A model generated the notes under the pieces. That model was not told the origin of the DNA and did not search any database. It saw nothing but the letters and a program-made list of their open reading frames with translations. A stretch of 64,000 nucleotides of DNA from Luidia sarsii. Its lineage: Eukaryota; Echinodermata; Asteroidea; Paxillosida; Luidiidae. The position numbers were made by a program, and so were the translations under genes. Of this stretch, positions 1 to 13,700 are shown in pieces. The stretch spans positions 21,720,799 through 21,784,798 of the forward strand of contig OX465109.1 in NCBI GenBank assembly GCA_949987565.1, written 5' to 3'. Numbering within the stretch: position 1 is the first letter of the stretch; each line of letters begins with the position of its first letter.

Positions 1-3000
1 AACATGACATGGCAGGAGAGTGACATGTATCACAGTCAGGCGCATTGCGGTATTTAAACATGAAATGGCAGGAGAGTGACGTGTATCACAGTCAGGCGCA
101 TTGCGGTATTGAAAAATGACATGGCAGTAGAGTGACGTGTATCACAGTCAGGCTCATTGTAGTATTGAAACATGATATGGCAGGAGAGTGATGTTTATCA
201 CAGTCAGGCGCATTGCGGTATTGAAACATGACATGGCAGGAAAGTAACGTGTATCACAGTCAGTCCCATTGCGGTATTGAAACATGACATTGCAGAAGAG
301 TGACGTGTATCACAGTCAGGCACATTGCGGTATTGAAACATGACATGGCAGGAGAGTGACGTGTATCACAGTCAGGTACATTGCGGTTTTAAAACATGAC
401 ATGGCAGGAGAGTGACGTGTATCACAGTCAGGCGCATTCCGGTATTGAAACATGACATGGCAGGAGAGTGACGTATATCACAGTCAGGCGCATTGCGGTA
501 TTGAAACATGACATGGCAGGAGAGTGACGTGTATCACAGTCAGGTACATTGGGGTTTTAAAACATGACATGGCAGGAGAGTGACGTGTATCACAGTCAGG
601 CGCATTGCGGTATTGAAACATGACATGGCAGGAGGGTGACGTGTATCACAGTCAGGCACATTGCGGTATTGAAACATGACATGGCAGGAGAGTGACATGT
701 ATCACAGTTAGGCCCATTTCGGTATTGAAACATGACATGGCAGGAAAGTGACGTGTATCACAGTCAGGCGCATTGCGGTATTGAAACATGACATGGCAGG
801 AGAGTGACATGTATCACAGTTAGGCCCATTTCGGTATTGAAACATGACATGGCAGGAGAGTGACATGTATCACAGTTAGGCCCATTTCGGTATTGAAACA
901 TGACATGGAAGGAGAGTGACGTGTATCACAGTCAGGCGCATTGCGGTATTGAAATATGATATGGCAGGAGAGTGATGTTTATCACAGTCATGCGCATTGC
1001 GGTATTGAAACATGACATGGCAGGAGAGTGACTTGTATCACAGTCAGGCTCATTGCGGTATTGAAACATGACATGGCAGGAGAGTGACGTGTATCACAGT
1101 CAGGCGCATTGCGGTATTAAAACATGACATGGCAGTAGAGTGACATGTATCACAGTCAGGCGCATTGCGGTATTGAAACATGACATGGCAGGAAAGTGAA
1201 GTGTATCACAGTCAGTCTCATTGCGGTATTGAAACATGACATGGCAGGAGAGTGACGTGTATCACAGTCAGGCACATTGCGGTATTGAAACATGACATGG
1301 AAGGAGAGTGACGTGTATCACAGTCAGGCTCATTGCGGTATTGAAACATGACATCGCAGGAGAGTGACGTGTATCACAGTCAGGTACATTGCGGTTTTAA
1401 AACATGACATGGCAGGAGAGTGACGTGTATCACAGTCAGGCGCATTGCGGTATTGAAACATGACATCGCAGGAGAGTGACGTGTAACACAGTCAGGCTCA
1501 TTGTGGTATTGAAACATGACATGGCAGGAGAGTGATGTGTATCACAGTCAGGCGCATTGCGGTATTGAAACATGACATGTCAGGAGAGTGACGTGTATCA
1601 CAGTCAGGCTCATTGCGGTATTGAAACATGATATGGCAGGAGAGTGACGTGTATCACAGTCAGGCTCATTGTGGTATTGAAACATGATATGGCAGGAGAG
1701 TGATGTTTATCACAGTCAAGCGCAATGCGGTATTGAAACATGACATGGCAGGAGAGTGACGTGTATCACAGTCAGGCGCATTGCGGTATTGAAACATGAC
1801 GTGGCAGGAGAGAGACGTGTATCGCAGCCAGGCGCATTGTGGTATTGAAACATGACATGACAGGAGAGTGACGTGTATCACAGTCAGGCTCATTGCGGTA
1901 TTGAAACATGACATGGCAGGAGAGTGACATGTATGACAGTCAGGCTCATTGCGGTATTGAAACATGACATGGCAGGAGAGTGACGTGTATCACAGTCAGG
2001 CGCATTGCGGTATTGAAACATGACATGGCAGGAGAGTGACATGTATCACAGTCAGGCTCATTGCGGTATTGAAACATGACATGGCAGGAGAGTGACGTGT
2101 ATCACAGTCAGGCGCATTGCGGTATTAAAACATGACATGGCAGTAGAGTGACGTGTATCACAGTCAGGCTCATTGTGGTATTGAAATATGATATGGCAGG
2201 AGAGTGATGTTTATCACAGTCAGGCGCATTGCGGTATTGAAACATGACATGGCAGGAAAGTGAAGTGTATCACAGTCAGTCTCATTGCGGTATTGAAACA
2301 TGACATGGCAGGAGAGGGACGTGTATCACAGTCAGGCACATTGCGGTATTGAAACATGACATGGCAGGAGAGTGACGTGTATCACAGTCAGGCTCATTGC
2401 GGTATTGAAACATGACATCGCAGGAGAGTGACGTGTAACACAATCAGTCTCATTGCGGTATTGAAACGTGACATGGCAGGAGAGTGACGTGTATTACAGT
2501 CAGGCGCATTGCGGTATTGAAACATGACATCGCAGGAGAGTGACGTGTAACACAGTCAGGCTCATTGTGGTATTGAAACATGACATGGCAGGAGAGTGAC
2601 GTGTATCACAGTCAGGCGCATTGCGGTATTGAAACATGACATGTCAGGAGAGTGACATGTATCACAGTCACGCTCATTGCGGTATTGAAACATGATATGG
2701 CAGGAGAGTGATGTTTATCACAGTCAAGCGCAATGCGGTATTGAAACATGACATGGCAGGAGAGTGACGTGTATCACAGTCAGGCGCATTGTGGTATTGA
2801 AACATGACATGGCAGGAGAGTTACGTGTATCACAGTCAGGCGCATTGCGGTATTGAAACATGACATGGCAGGAGAGTGACTTGTATCACAGTCAGGCTCA
2901 TTGCGGTATTGAAACATGACATGGCAGGAGAGTGACGTGTATCACAGTCAGGCTCATTGCGGTTTTGAAACATGACATGGCAGGAGAGTGACGTGTATCA

Positions 3001-4091
3001 CAGTCAGGCTCATTGCGGTATTGAAACATGACATGGCAGGAGAGTGACGTGTATCACAGTCAGGCTCATTGTGGTATTGAAACATGACATGGCAGGAGAG
3101 TGACATGTATCACAGTCAGGCGCATTGCGGTATTGAATCATGACATGGCAGGAGAGTGACGTGTATCACAGTCAGGCCCATTTCGGTATTGAAACATGAC
3201 ATGGCAGGAGAGTGACATGTATGACAGTTCGGCTCATTGTGGTATTGAAACATGACATGGCAGGAGAGTGACGTGTATCACAGTCAGGCTCATTGTGGTA
3301 TTGAAATATGACATGGCAGGAGAGTGACGTGTTTCACAGTCAGGCGCATTGTGGTATTGAAACATGACATGGCAGGAGAGTGACTTGTATCACAGTCAGG
3401 CTCATTGCGGTATTGAAACATGACATGGCAGGAGAGTGACGTGTATCACAGTCAGGCGCATTGCGGTATTAAAACATGACATGGCAGTAGAGTGACGTGT
3501 ATCACAGTCAGGCTCATTGTGGTATTGAAATATGATATGGCAGGAGAATGATGTTTATCACAGTCAGGTACATTGCGGTTTTAAAACATGACATGGCAGG
3601 AGAGTGACGTGTATCACAGTCAGGCGCATTGCGGTATTGAAACATGACATGGCAGGAGAGTGACGTGTATCACAGTCAGGCTCATTGCGGTATTGAAACA
3701 TGACATGGCAGGAGAGTGACGTGTATCACAGTCAGGCGCATTGCGGTATTGAAACATGACATGGCAGGAGAGTGACATGTATCACAGTCAGGCTCATTGC
3801 GGTATTGAAACATGACATGGCAGGAGAGTGACGTGTATCACAGTCAGGCACATTGCGGTATTGAAACAAGACATGGCAGGAGAGTGACGTGTATCACAGT
3901 CAGGCGCATTGCGGTATTGAAACATGACATGGCAGGAGAGTGACGTGTATCACAGTCAGGCACATTGCGGTATTGAAACATGACATGGCAGGAGAATGAC
4001 GTGTATCACAGTCAGGCGCATTGCGGTATTGAAACATGACATGGCAGGAGAGTGACATGTATCACAGTCAGGCTCATTGCAGTATTGAAAC

Positions 4092-4093
4092 AA
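4092..4093. other. Only phase-shifting indel found in the array (1-bp A insertion)
   Basis: The monomer junction reads GAAACAATGAC instead of GAAACATGAC. Monomer starts before it are at 1 + 56k (for example 3,977) and after it at 2 + 56k (for example 4,202 and 56,282). I checked phase at several dozen landmarks rather than at every monomer, so compensating indel pairs inside one monomer cannot be excluded. Confidence 0.9.
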
Positions 4094-4329
4094 TGACATG
4101 GAAGGAGAGTGACGTGTATCACAGTCAGGCGCATTGCGGTATTGAAACATGACATGGCAGGAGAGTGACGTGTATCACAGTCAGGCACATTGCGGTATTG
4201 AAACATGACATGGCAGGAGAATGACGTGTATCACAGTCAGGCGCATTGCGGTATTGAAACATGACATGGCAGGAGAGTGACGTGTATCATAGTCAGGCTC
4301 ATTGCGATATTGAAACATGACAGGGCAGG

Positions 4330-6681
4330 AGAGTGACGTGTATCACAGTCAGGCGCATTGCGGTATTGAAACATGAAATGGCAGGAGAGTGACGTGTATC
4401 ACAGTCAGGCGCATTGCGGTATTGAAAAATGACATGGCAGTAGAGTGACGTGTATCACAGTCAGGCTCATTGTGGTATTGAAACATGATATGGCAGGAGA
4501 GTGATGTTTATCACACTCAGGCGCATTGCGGTATTGAAACATGACATGGCAGGAAAGTAACGTGTATCACAGTCAGTCTCATTGCGGTATTGAAACATGA
4601 CATTGCAGAAGAGTGACGTGTATCACAGTCAGGCACATTGCGGTATTGAAACATGACATGGCAGGAGAGTGACGTGTATCACAGTCAGGTACATTGCGGT
4701 TTTAAAACATGACATGGCAGGAGAGTGACGTGTATCACAGTCAGGCGCATTGCGGTATTGAAACATGACATGGCAGGAGAGTGACGTGTATCACAGTCAG
4801 GCGCATTGCGGTATTGAAACATGACATGGCAGGAGAGTGACGTGTATCACAGTCTGGTACATTGCGGTTTTAAAACATGACATGGCAGGAGAGTGACGTG
4901 TATCACAGTCAGGCGCATTGCGGTATTGAAACATGACATGGCAGGAGGGTGACGTGTATCACAGTCAGGCACATTGCGGTATTGAAACATGACATGGCAG
5001 GAGAGTGACGTGTATCACAGTCAGACACATTGCGGTATTGAAACATGACATGGCAGGAGAATGACGTGTATCACAGTCAGGCGCATTGCGGTATTGAAAC
5101 ATGACATGGCAGGAGAGTGACATGTATCACAGTCAGGCTCATTGCAGTATTGAAACATGACTTGGAAGGAGAGTGACGTGTATCACAGTCAGGCGCATTG
5201 CGGTATTGAAACATGACATGGCAGGAGAGTGACGTGTATCATAGTCAGGCTCATTGCGATATTGAAACATGACATGGCAGGAGAGTGACGTGTATCACAG
5301 TCAGGTACATTGCGGTTTTCAAACATGACATGGCAGGAGAGTGACGTGTATCACAGTCAGGCGCATTGCGGTATTGAAACATGACATGGCAGGAGAGTGA
5401 CGTGTATCACAGTCAGGCACATTGCGGTATTGAAACATGACATGGCAGGAGAGTGACATGTATCACAGTGAGGCCCATTTCGGTATTGAAACATGACATG
5501 GCAGGAAAGTGACGTGTATCACAGTCAGGCGCATTGCGGTATTGAAACATGAAATGGCAGGAGAGTGACGTGTATCACAGTCAGGCGCATTGCGGTATTG
5601 AAAAATGACATGGCAGTAGAGTGACGTGTATCACAGTCAGGCTCATTGTGGTATTGAAACATGATATGGCAGGAGAGTGATGTTTATCACAGTCAGGCGC
5701 ATTGCGGTATTGAAACATGACATGGCAGGAAAGTAACGTGTATCACAGTCAGTCTCATTGCGGTATTGAAACATGACATTGCAGAAGAGTGACGTGTATC
5801 ACAGTCAGGCACATTGCGGTATTGAAACATGACATGGCAGGAGAGTGACGTGTATCACAGTCAGGTACATTGCGGTTTTAAAACATGACATGGCAGGAGA
5901 GTGACGTGTATCACAGTCAGGCGCATTGCGGTATTGAAACATGACATGGCAGGAGAGTGACGTGTATCACAGTCAGGCGCATTGCGGTATTGAAACATGA
6001 CATGGCAGGAGAGTGACGTGTATCACAGTCTGGTACATTGCGGTTTTAAAACATGACATGGCAGGAGAGTGACGTGTATCACAGTCAGGCGCATTGCGGT
6101 ATTGAAACATGACATGGCAGGAGGGTGACGTGTATCACAGTCAGGCACATTGCGGTATTGAAACATGACATGGCAGGAGAGTGACGTGTATCACAGTCAG
6201 ACACATTGCGGTATTGAAACATGACATGGCAGGAGAATGACGTGTATCACAGTCAGGCGCATTGCGGTATTGAAACATGACATGGCAGGAGAGTGACATG
6301 TATCACAGTCAGGCTCATTGCAGTATTGAAACATGACTTGGAAGGAGAGTGACGTGTATCACAGTCAGGCGCATTGCGGTATTGAAACATGACATGGCAG
6401 GAGAGTGACGTGTATCATAGTCAGGCTCATTGCGATATTGAAACATGACATGGCAGGAGAGTGACGTGTATCACAGTCAGGTACATTGCGGTTTTCAAAC
6501 ATGACATGGCAGGAGAGTGACGTGTATCACAGTCAGGCGCATTGCGGTATTGAAACATGACATGGCAGGAGAGTGACGTGTATCACAGTCAGGCACATTG
6601 CGGTATTGAAACATGACATGGCAGGAGAGTGACATGTATCACAGTGAGGCCCATTTCGGTATTGAAACATGACATGGCAGG
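4330..6681. repeat. 1,176-bp (21-monomer) tandem higher-order duplication
   Basis: Two copies, about 4,330-5,505 and 5,506-6,681, share rare variants at exactly 1,176 bp spacing: AGTCTGGTAC at 4,851 and 6,027, and ACATGAAATG at 4,371 and 5,547. Outside these limits the variant patterns diverge. Boundaries are accurate to about one monomer. Confidence 0.85.
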
Positions 6682-7749
6682 AAAGTGACGTGTATCACAG
6701 TCAGTCTCATTGCGGTATTGAAACATGACATGGCAGAAGAGTGACGTGTATCACAGTCAGGCACATTGCGGTATTGAAACCTGATGTGGCAGGAGAGTGA
6801 CGTGTATCCCAGTCAGGCGCATTGCGGTATTGAAACATGACATGGCAGGAGGGTGACGTGTATCACAGTCAGGTACATTGCGGTTTTAAAACATGACATG
6901 GCAGGAGAGTGACGTGTATCACTGTCAGGCGCATTGCGGTATTGAAAAATGACTTGGCAGGAGAGTGACGTGTATCACAGTCAGGCTCATTGCGGTATTG
7001 AAACATGACATGGCAGGAGAGTGACGTGTATCACAGTCAGGCGCATTGCGGTATTGAAACATGACATGGCAGGAGAGTGACATGTATCACAGTCAGGCTC
7101 ATTGCGGTATTGAAACATGACATGGCAGGAGAGTGACGTGTATCACAGTCAGGCGCATTGCGGTATTGAAACAAGACATGGCAGGAGAGTGACGTGTATC
7201 ACAGTCAGGCGCTTTGTGGTATTGAAACATGACATGGCAGGAGAGTGACGTGTATCACAGTCAGGCCTATTGCGGTATTGAAACATGACATGGCAGGAGA
7301 GTGACGTGTATCACAGTCAGGCGCATTGCGGTATTGAAACATGACATGGCAGGAGAGTGACGTGTATCACAGTCAGGCACATTGCGGTATTGAAACATGA
7401 CATGGCAGGAGAATGACGTGTATCACAGTCAGGCGCATTGGGGTATTGAAACATGACATGGCAGGAAAGTGACATGTATCACAGTCAGGCTCATTGCAGT
7501 ATTGAAACATGACATGGAAGGAGAGTGACGTGTATCACAGTCAGGCGCATTGCGGTATTGAAACATGACTTGGCAGGAGAGTGACGTGTATCATAGTCAG
7601 GCTCATTGCGATATTGAAACATGACATGGCAGGAGAGTGACATGTATCACAGTCAGGCGCATTGCGGTATTGAAACATGAAATGGCAGGAGAGTGACGTG
7701 TATCACAGTCAGGCGCATTGCGGTATTGAAAAATGACATGGCAGTAGAG

Positions 7750-10700
7750 TGACGTGTATCACAGTCAGGCTCATTGTGGTATTGAAACATGATATGGCAG
7801 GAGAGTGATGTTTATCACAGTCAGGCGCAATGCGGTATTGAAACATGACATGGCAGGAAAGTAACGTGTATCACAGTCAGTCCCATTGCGGTATTGAAAC
7901 ATGACATTGCAGAAGAGTGACGTGTATCACAGTCAGGCACATTGCGGTATTGAAACATGAAATGGCAGGAGAGTGACGTGTATCACAGTCAGGCACATTG
8001 CGGTATTGAAACATGACATGGCAGGAGAATGACGTGTATCACAGTCAGGCGCATTGCGGTATTGAAACATGACATGGCAGGAGAGTGACATGTATCACAG
8101 TCAAGCTCATTGCGGTATTGAAACATGACATGGCAGGAGAGTGACGTGTATCACAGTCAGGCGCATTGCGGTATTGAAACAAGACATGGCAGGAGAGTGA
8201 CGTGTATCACAGTCAGGCGCTTTGTGGTATTGAAACATGACATGGCAGGAGAGTGACGTGTATCACAGTCAGGCTTATTGCGGTATTGAAACATGACATG
8301 GCAGGAGAGTGACGTGTATCACAGTCAGGCGCATTGCGGTATTGAAACATGACATGGCAGGAGAGTGACGTGTATCACAGTCAGGCACATTGCGGTATTG
8401 AAACATGACATGGCAGGAGAATGACGTGTATCACAGTCAGGCGCATTGCGGTATTGAAACATGACATGGCAGGAGAGTGACATGTATCACAGTCAGGCTC
8501 ATTGCAGTATTAAAACATGACATGGAAGGAGAGTGACGTGTATCACAGTCAGGCGCATTGCGGTATTGAAACATGACATGGCAGGAGAGTGACGTGTATC
8601 ATAGTCAGGCTCATTGCGATATTGAAACATGACATGGCAGGAGAGTGACGTGTATCACAGTCAGGTACATTGCGGTTTTCAAACATGACATGGCAGGAGA
8701 GTGACGTGTATCACAGTCAGGCGCATTGCGGTATTGAAACATGACATGGCAGGAGAGTGACGTGTATCACAGTCAGGCACATTGCGGTATTGAAACATGA
8801 CATGGCAGGAGAGTGACATGTATCACAGTGAGGCCCATTTCGGTATTGAAACATGACATGGCAGGAAAGTGACGTGTATCACAGTCAGTCTCATTGCGGT
8901 ATTGAAACATGACATGGCAGAAGAGTGACGTGTATCACAGTCAGGCACATTGCGGTATTGAAACCTGATGTGGCAGGAGAGTGACGTGTATCCCAGTCAG
9001 GCGCATTGCGGTATTGAAACATGACATGGCAGGAGAGTGACGTGTATCACAGTCAGGTACATTGCGGTTTTAAAACATGACATGGCAGGAGAGTGACGTG
9101 TATCACAGTCAGGCGCATTGCGGTATTGAAACATGACATGGCAGGAGAGTGACGTGTATCACAGTCAGGCTCATTGCGGTATTGAAACATGACATCGCAG
9201 GAGAGTGACGTGTATCACAGTCAGGCGCATTGCGGTATTGAAACATGACATGGCAGGAGAGTGACATGTATCACAGTCAGGCTCATTGCGGTATTGAAAC
9301 ATGACATGGCAGGAGAGTGACGTGTATCACAGTCAGGCACATTGCGGTATTGAAACAAGACATGGCAGGAGAGTGACGTGTATCACAGTCAGGCGCTTTG
9401 TGGTATCGAAACATGACATGGCAGGAGAGTGACGTGTATCACAGTCAGGCCTATTGCGGTATTGAAACATGACATGGCAGGAGAGTGACGTGTATCACAG
9501 TCAGGCGCATTGCGGTATTGAAACATGACATGGCAGGAGAGTGACGTGTATCACAGTCAGGCACATTGCGGTATTGAAACATGACATGGCAGGAGAATGA
9601 CGTGTATCACAGTCAGGCGCATTGGGGTATTGAAACATGACATGGCAGGAGAGTGACATGTATCACAGTCAGGCTCATTGCAGTATTGAAACATGACATG
9701 GAAGGAGAGTGACGTGTATCACAGTCAGGCGCATTGCGGTATTGAAACATGACATGGCAGGAGAGTGACGTGTATCATAGTCAGGCTCATTGCGATATTG
9801 AAACATGACATGGCAGGAGAGTGACATGTATCACAGTCAGGCGCATTGCGGTATTGAAACATGAAATGGCAGGAGAGTGACGTGTATCACAGTCAGGCGC
9901 ATTGCGGTATTGAAAAATGACATGGCAGTAGAGTGACGTGTATCACAGTCAGGCTCATTGTGGTATTGAAACATGATATGGCAGGAGAGTGATGTTTATC
10001 ACAGTCAGGCGCATTGCGGTATTGAAACATGACATGGCAGGAAAGTAACATGTATCACAGTCAGTCCCATTGCGGTATTGAAACATGACATTGCAGAAGA
10101 GTGACGTGTATCACAGTCAGGCACATTGCGGTATTGAAACGTGACATGGCAGGAGAGTGACGTGTATCACAGTCAGGCACATTGCGGTATTGAAACATGA
10201 CATGGCAGGAGAATGACGTGTATCACAGTCAGGCGCATTGCGGTATTGAAACATGACATGGCAGGAGAGTGACATGTATCACAGTCAGGCTCATTGCAGT
10301 ATTGAAACATGACATGGCAGGAGAGTGACGTGTATCACAGTCAGGCGCATTGCGGTATTGAAACATGACATGGCAGGAGAGTGACGTGTATCATAGTCAG
10401 GCTCATTGCGATATTGAAACATGACATGGCAGGAGAGTGACGTGTATCACAGTCAGGTACATTGCGGTTTTCAAACATGACATGGCAGTAGAGTGACGTG
10501 TATCACAGTCAGGCGCATTGCGGTATTGAAACATGACATGGCAGGAGAGTGACGTGTATCACAGTCAGGCACATTGCGGTATTGAAACATGACATGGCAG
10601 GAGAGTGACATGTATCACAGTGAGGCCCATTTCGGTATTGAAACATGACATGGCAGGAAAGTGACGTGTATCACAGTCAGTCTCATTGCGGTATTGAAAC

Positions 10701-13700
10701 ATGACATGGCAGAAGAGTGACGTGTATCACAGTCAGGCACATTGCGGTATTGAAACCTGATGTGGCAGGAGAGTGACGTGTATCCCAGTCAGGCGCATTG
10801 CGGTATTGAAACATGACATGGCAGGAGAGTGACGTGTATCACAGTCAGGTACATTGCGGTTTTAAAACATGACATGGCAGGAGAGTGACGTGTATCACAG
10901 TCAGGCGCATTGCGGTATTGAAACATGACATGGCAGGAGAGTGACGTGTATCACAGTCAGGCTCATTGCGGTATTGAAACATGACATGGCAGGAGAGTGA
11001 CGTGTATCACAGTCAGGCGCATTGCGGTATTGAAACATGACATGGCAGGAGAGTGACATGTATCACAGTCAGGCTCATTGCGGTATTGAAACATGACATG
11101 GCAGGAGAGTGACGTGTATCACAGTCAGGCACATTGCGGTATTGAAACAAGACATGGCAGGAGAGTGACGTGTATCACAGTCAGGCGCTTTGTGGTATTG
11201 AAACATGACATGGCAGGAGAGTGACGTGTATCACAGTCAGGCTTATTGCGGTATTGAAACATGACATGGCAGGAGAGTGACGTGTATCACAGTCAGGCGC
11301 ATTGCGGTATTGAAACATGACATGGCAGGAGAGTGACGTGTATCACAGTCAGGCACATTGCGGTATTGAAACATGACATGGCAGGAGAATGACATGTATC
11401 ACAGTCAGGCGCATTGGGGTATTGAAACATGACATGGCAGGAGAGTGAAATGTATCACAGTCAGGCTCATTGCAGTATTGAAACATGACATGGAAGGAGA
11501 GTGACGTGTATCACAGTCAGGCACATTGCGGTATTGAAACATGACATGGCAGGAGAGTGACATGTATCACAGTGAGGCCCATTTCGGTATTGAAACATGA
11601 CATGGCAGGAGAGTGACGTGTATCACAGTCAGGCTCATTGCGGTATTGAAACATGACATCGCAGGAGAGTGACGTGTATCACAGTCAGGCGCATTGCGGT
11701 ATTGAAACATGACATGGCAGGAGAGTGACATGTATCACAGTCAGGCTCATTGCGGTATTGAAACATGACATGGCAGGAGAGTGACGTGTATCACAGTCAG
11801 GCACATTGCGGTATTGAAACAAGACATGGCAGGAGAGTGACGTGTATCACAGTCAGGCGCTTTGTGGTATTGAAACATGACATGGCAGGAGAGTGACGTG
11901 TATCACAGTCAGGCCTATTGCGGTATTGAAACATGACATGGCAGGAGAGTGACGTGTATCACAGTCAGGCGCATTGCGGTATTGAAACATGACATGGCAG
12001 GAGAGTGACGTGTATCACAGTCAGGCACATTGCGGTATTGAAACATGACATGGCAGGAGAATGAGGTGTATCACAGTCAGGCGCATTGGGGTATTGAAAC
12101 ATGACATGGCAGGAGAGTGACATGTATCACAGTCAGGCTCATTGCAGTATTGAAACATGACATGGAAGGAGAGTGACGTGTATCACAGTCAGGCGCATTG
12201 CGGTATTGAAACATGACATGGCAGGAGAGTGACGTGTATCATAGTCAGGCTCATTGCGATATTGAAACATGACATGGCAGGAGAGTGACATGTATCACAG
12301 TCAGGCGCATTGCGGTATTGAAACATGAAATGGCAGGAGAGTGACGTGTATCACAGTCAGGCGCATTGCGGTATTGAAAAATGACATGGCAGTAGAGTGA
12401 CGTGTATCACAGTCAGGCTCATTGTGGTATTGAAACATGATATGGCAGGAGAGTGATGTTTATCACAGTCAGGCGCATTGCGGTATTGAAACATGACATG
12501 GCAGGAAAGTAACATGTATCACAGTCAGTCCCATTGCGGTATTGAAACATGACATTGCAGAAGAGTGACGTGTATCACAGTCAGGCACATTGCGGTATTG
12601 AAACGTGACATGGCAGGAGAGTGACGTGTATCACAGTCAGGCACATTGCGGTATTGAAACATGACATGGCAGGAGAATGACGTGTATCACAGTCAGGCGC
12701 ATTGCGGTATTGAAACATGACATGGCAGGAGAGTGACATGTATCACAGTCAGGCTCATTGCAGTATTGAAACATGACATGGAAGGAGAGTGACGTGTATC
12801 ACAGTCAGGCGCATTGCGGTATTGAAACATGACATGGCAGGAGAGTGACGTGTATCATAGTCAGGCTCATTGCGATATTGAAACATGACATGGCAGGAGA
12901 GTGACGTGTATCACAGTCAGGCTCATTGTGGTATTGAAATATGATATGGCAGGAGAGTGATGTTTATCACAGTCAGGCGCAATGCGGTATTGAAACATGA
13001 CATGGCAGGAAAGTAACGTGTATCACAGTCAGTCCCATTGCGGTATTGAAACATGACATTGCAGAAGAGTGACGTGTATCACAGTCAGGCACATTGCGGT
13101 ATTGAAACATGAAATGGCAGGAGAGTGACGTGTATCACAGTCAGGCACATTGCGGTATTGAAACATGACATGGCAGGAGAATGACGTGTATCACAGTCAG
13201 GCGCATTGCGGTATTGAAACATGACATGGCAGGAGAGTGACATGTATCACAGTCAAGCTCATTGCGGTATTGAAACATGACATGGCAGGAGAGTGACGTG
13301 TATCACAGTCAGGCGCATTGCGGTATTGAAACAAGACATGGCAGGAGAGTGACGTGTATCACAGTCAGGCGCTTTGTGGTATTGAAACATGACATGGCAG
13401 GAGAGTGACGTGTATCACAGTCAGGCTTATTGCGGTATTGAAACATGACATGGCAGGAGAGTGACGTGTATCACAGTCAGGCGCATTGCGGTATTGAAAC
13501 ATGACATGGCAGGAGAGTGACGTGTATCACAGTCAGGCACATTGCGGTATTGAAACATGACATGGCAGGAGAATGACGTGTATCACAGTCAGGCGCATTG
13601 CGGTATTGAAACATGACATGGCAGGAGAGTGACATGTATCACAGTCAGGCTCATTGCAGTATTAAAACATGACATGGAAGGAGAGTGACGTGTATCACAG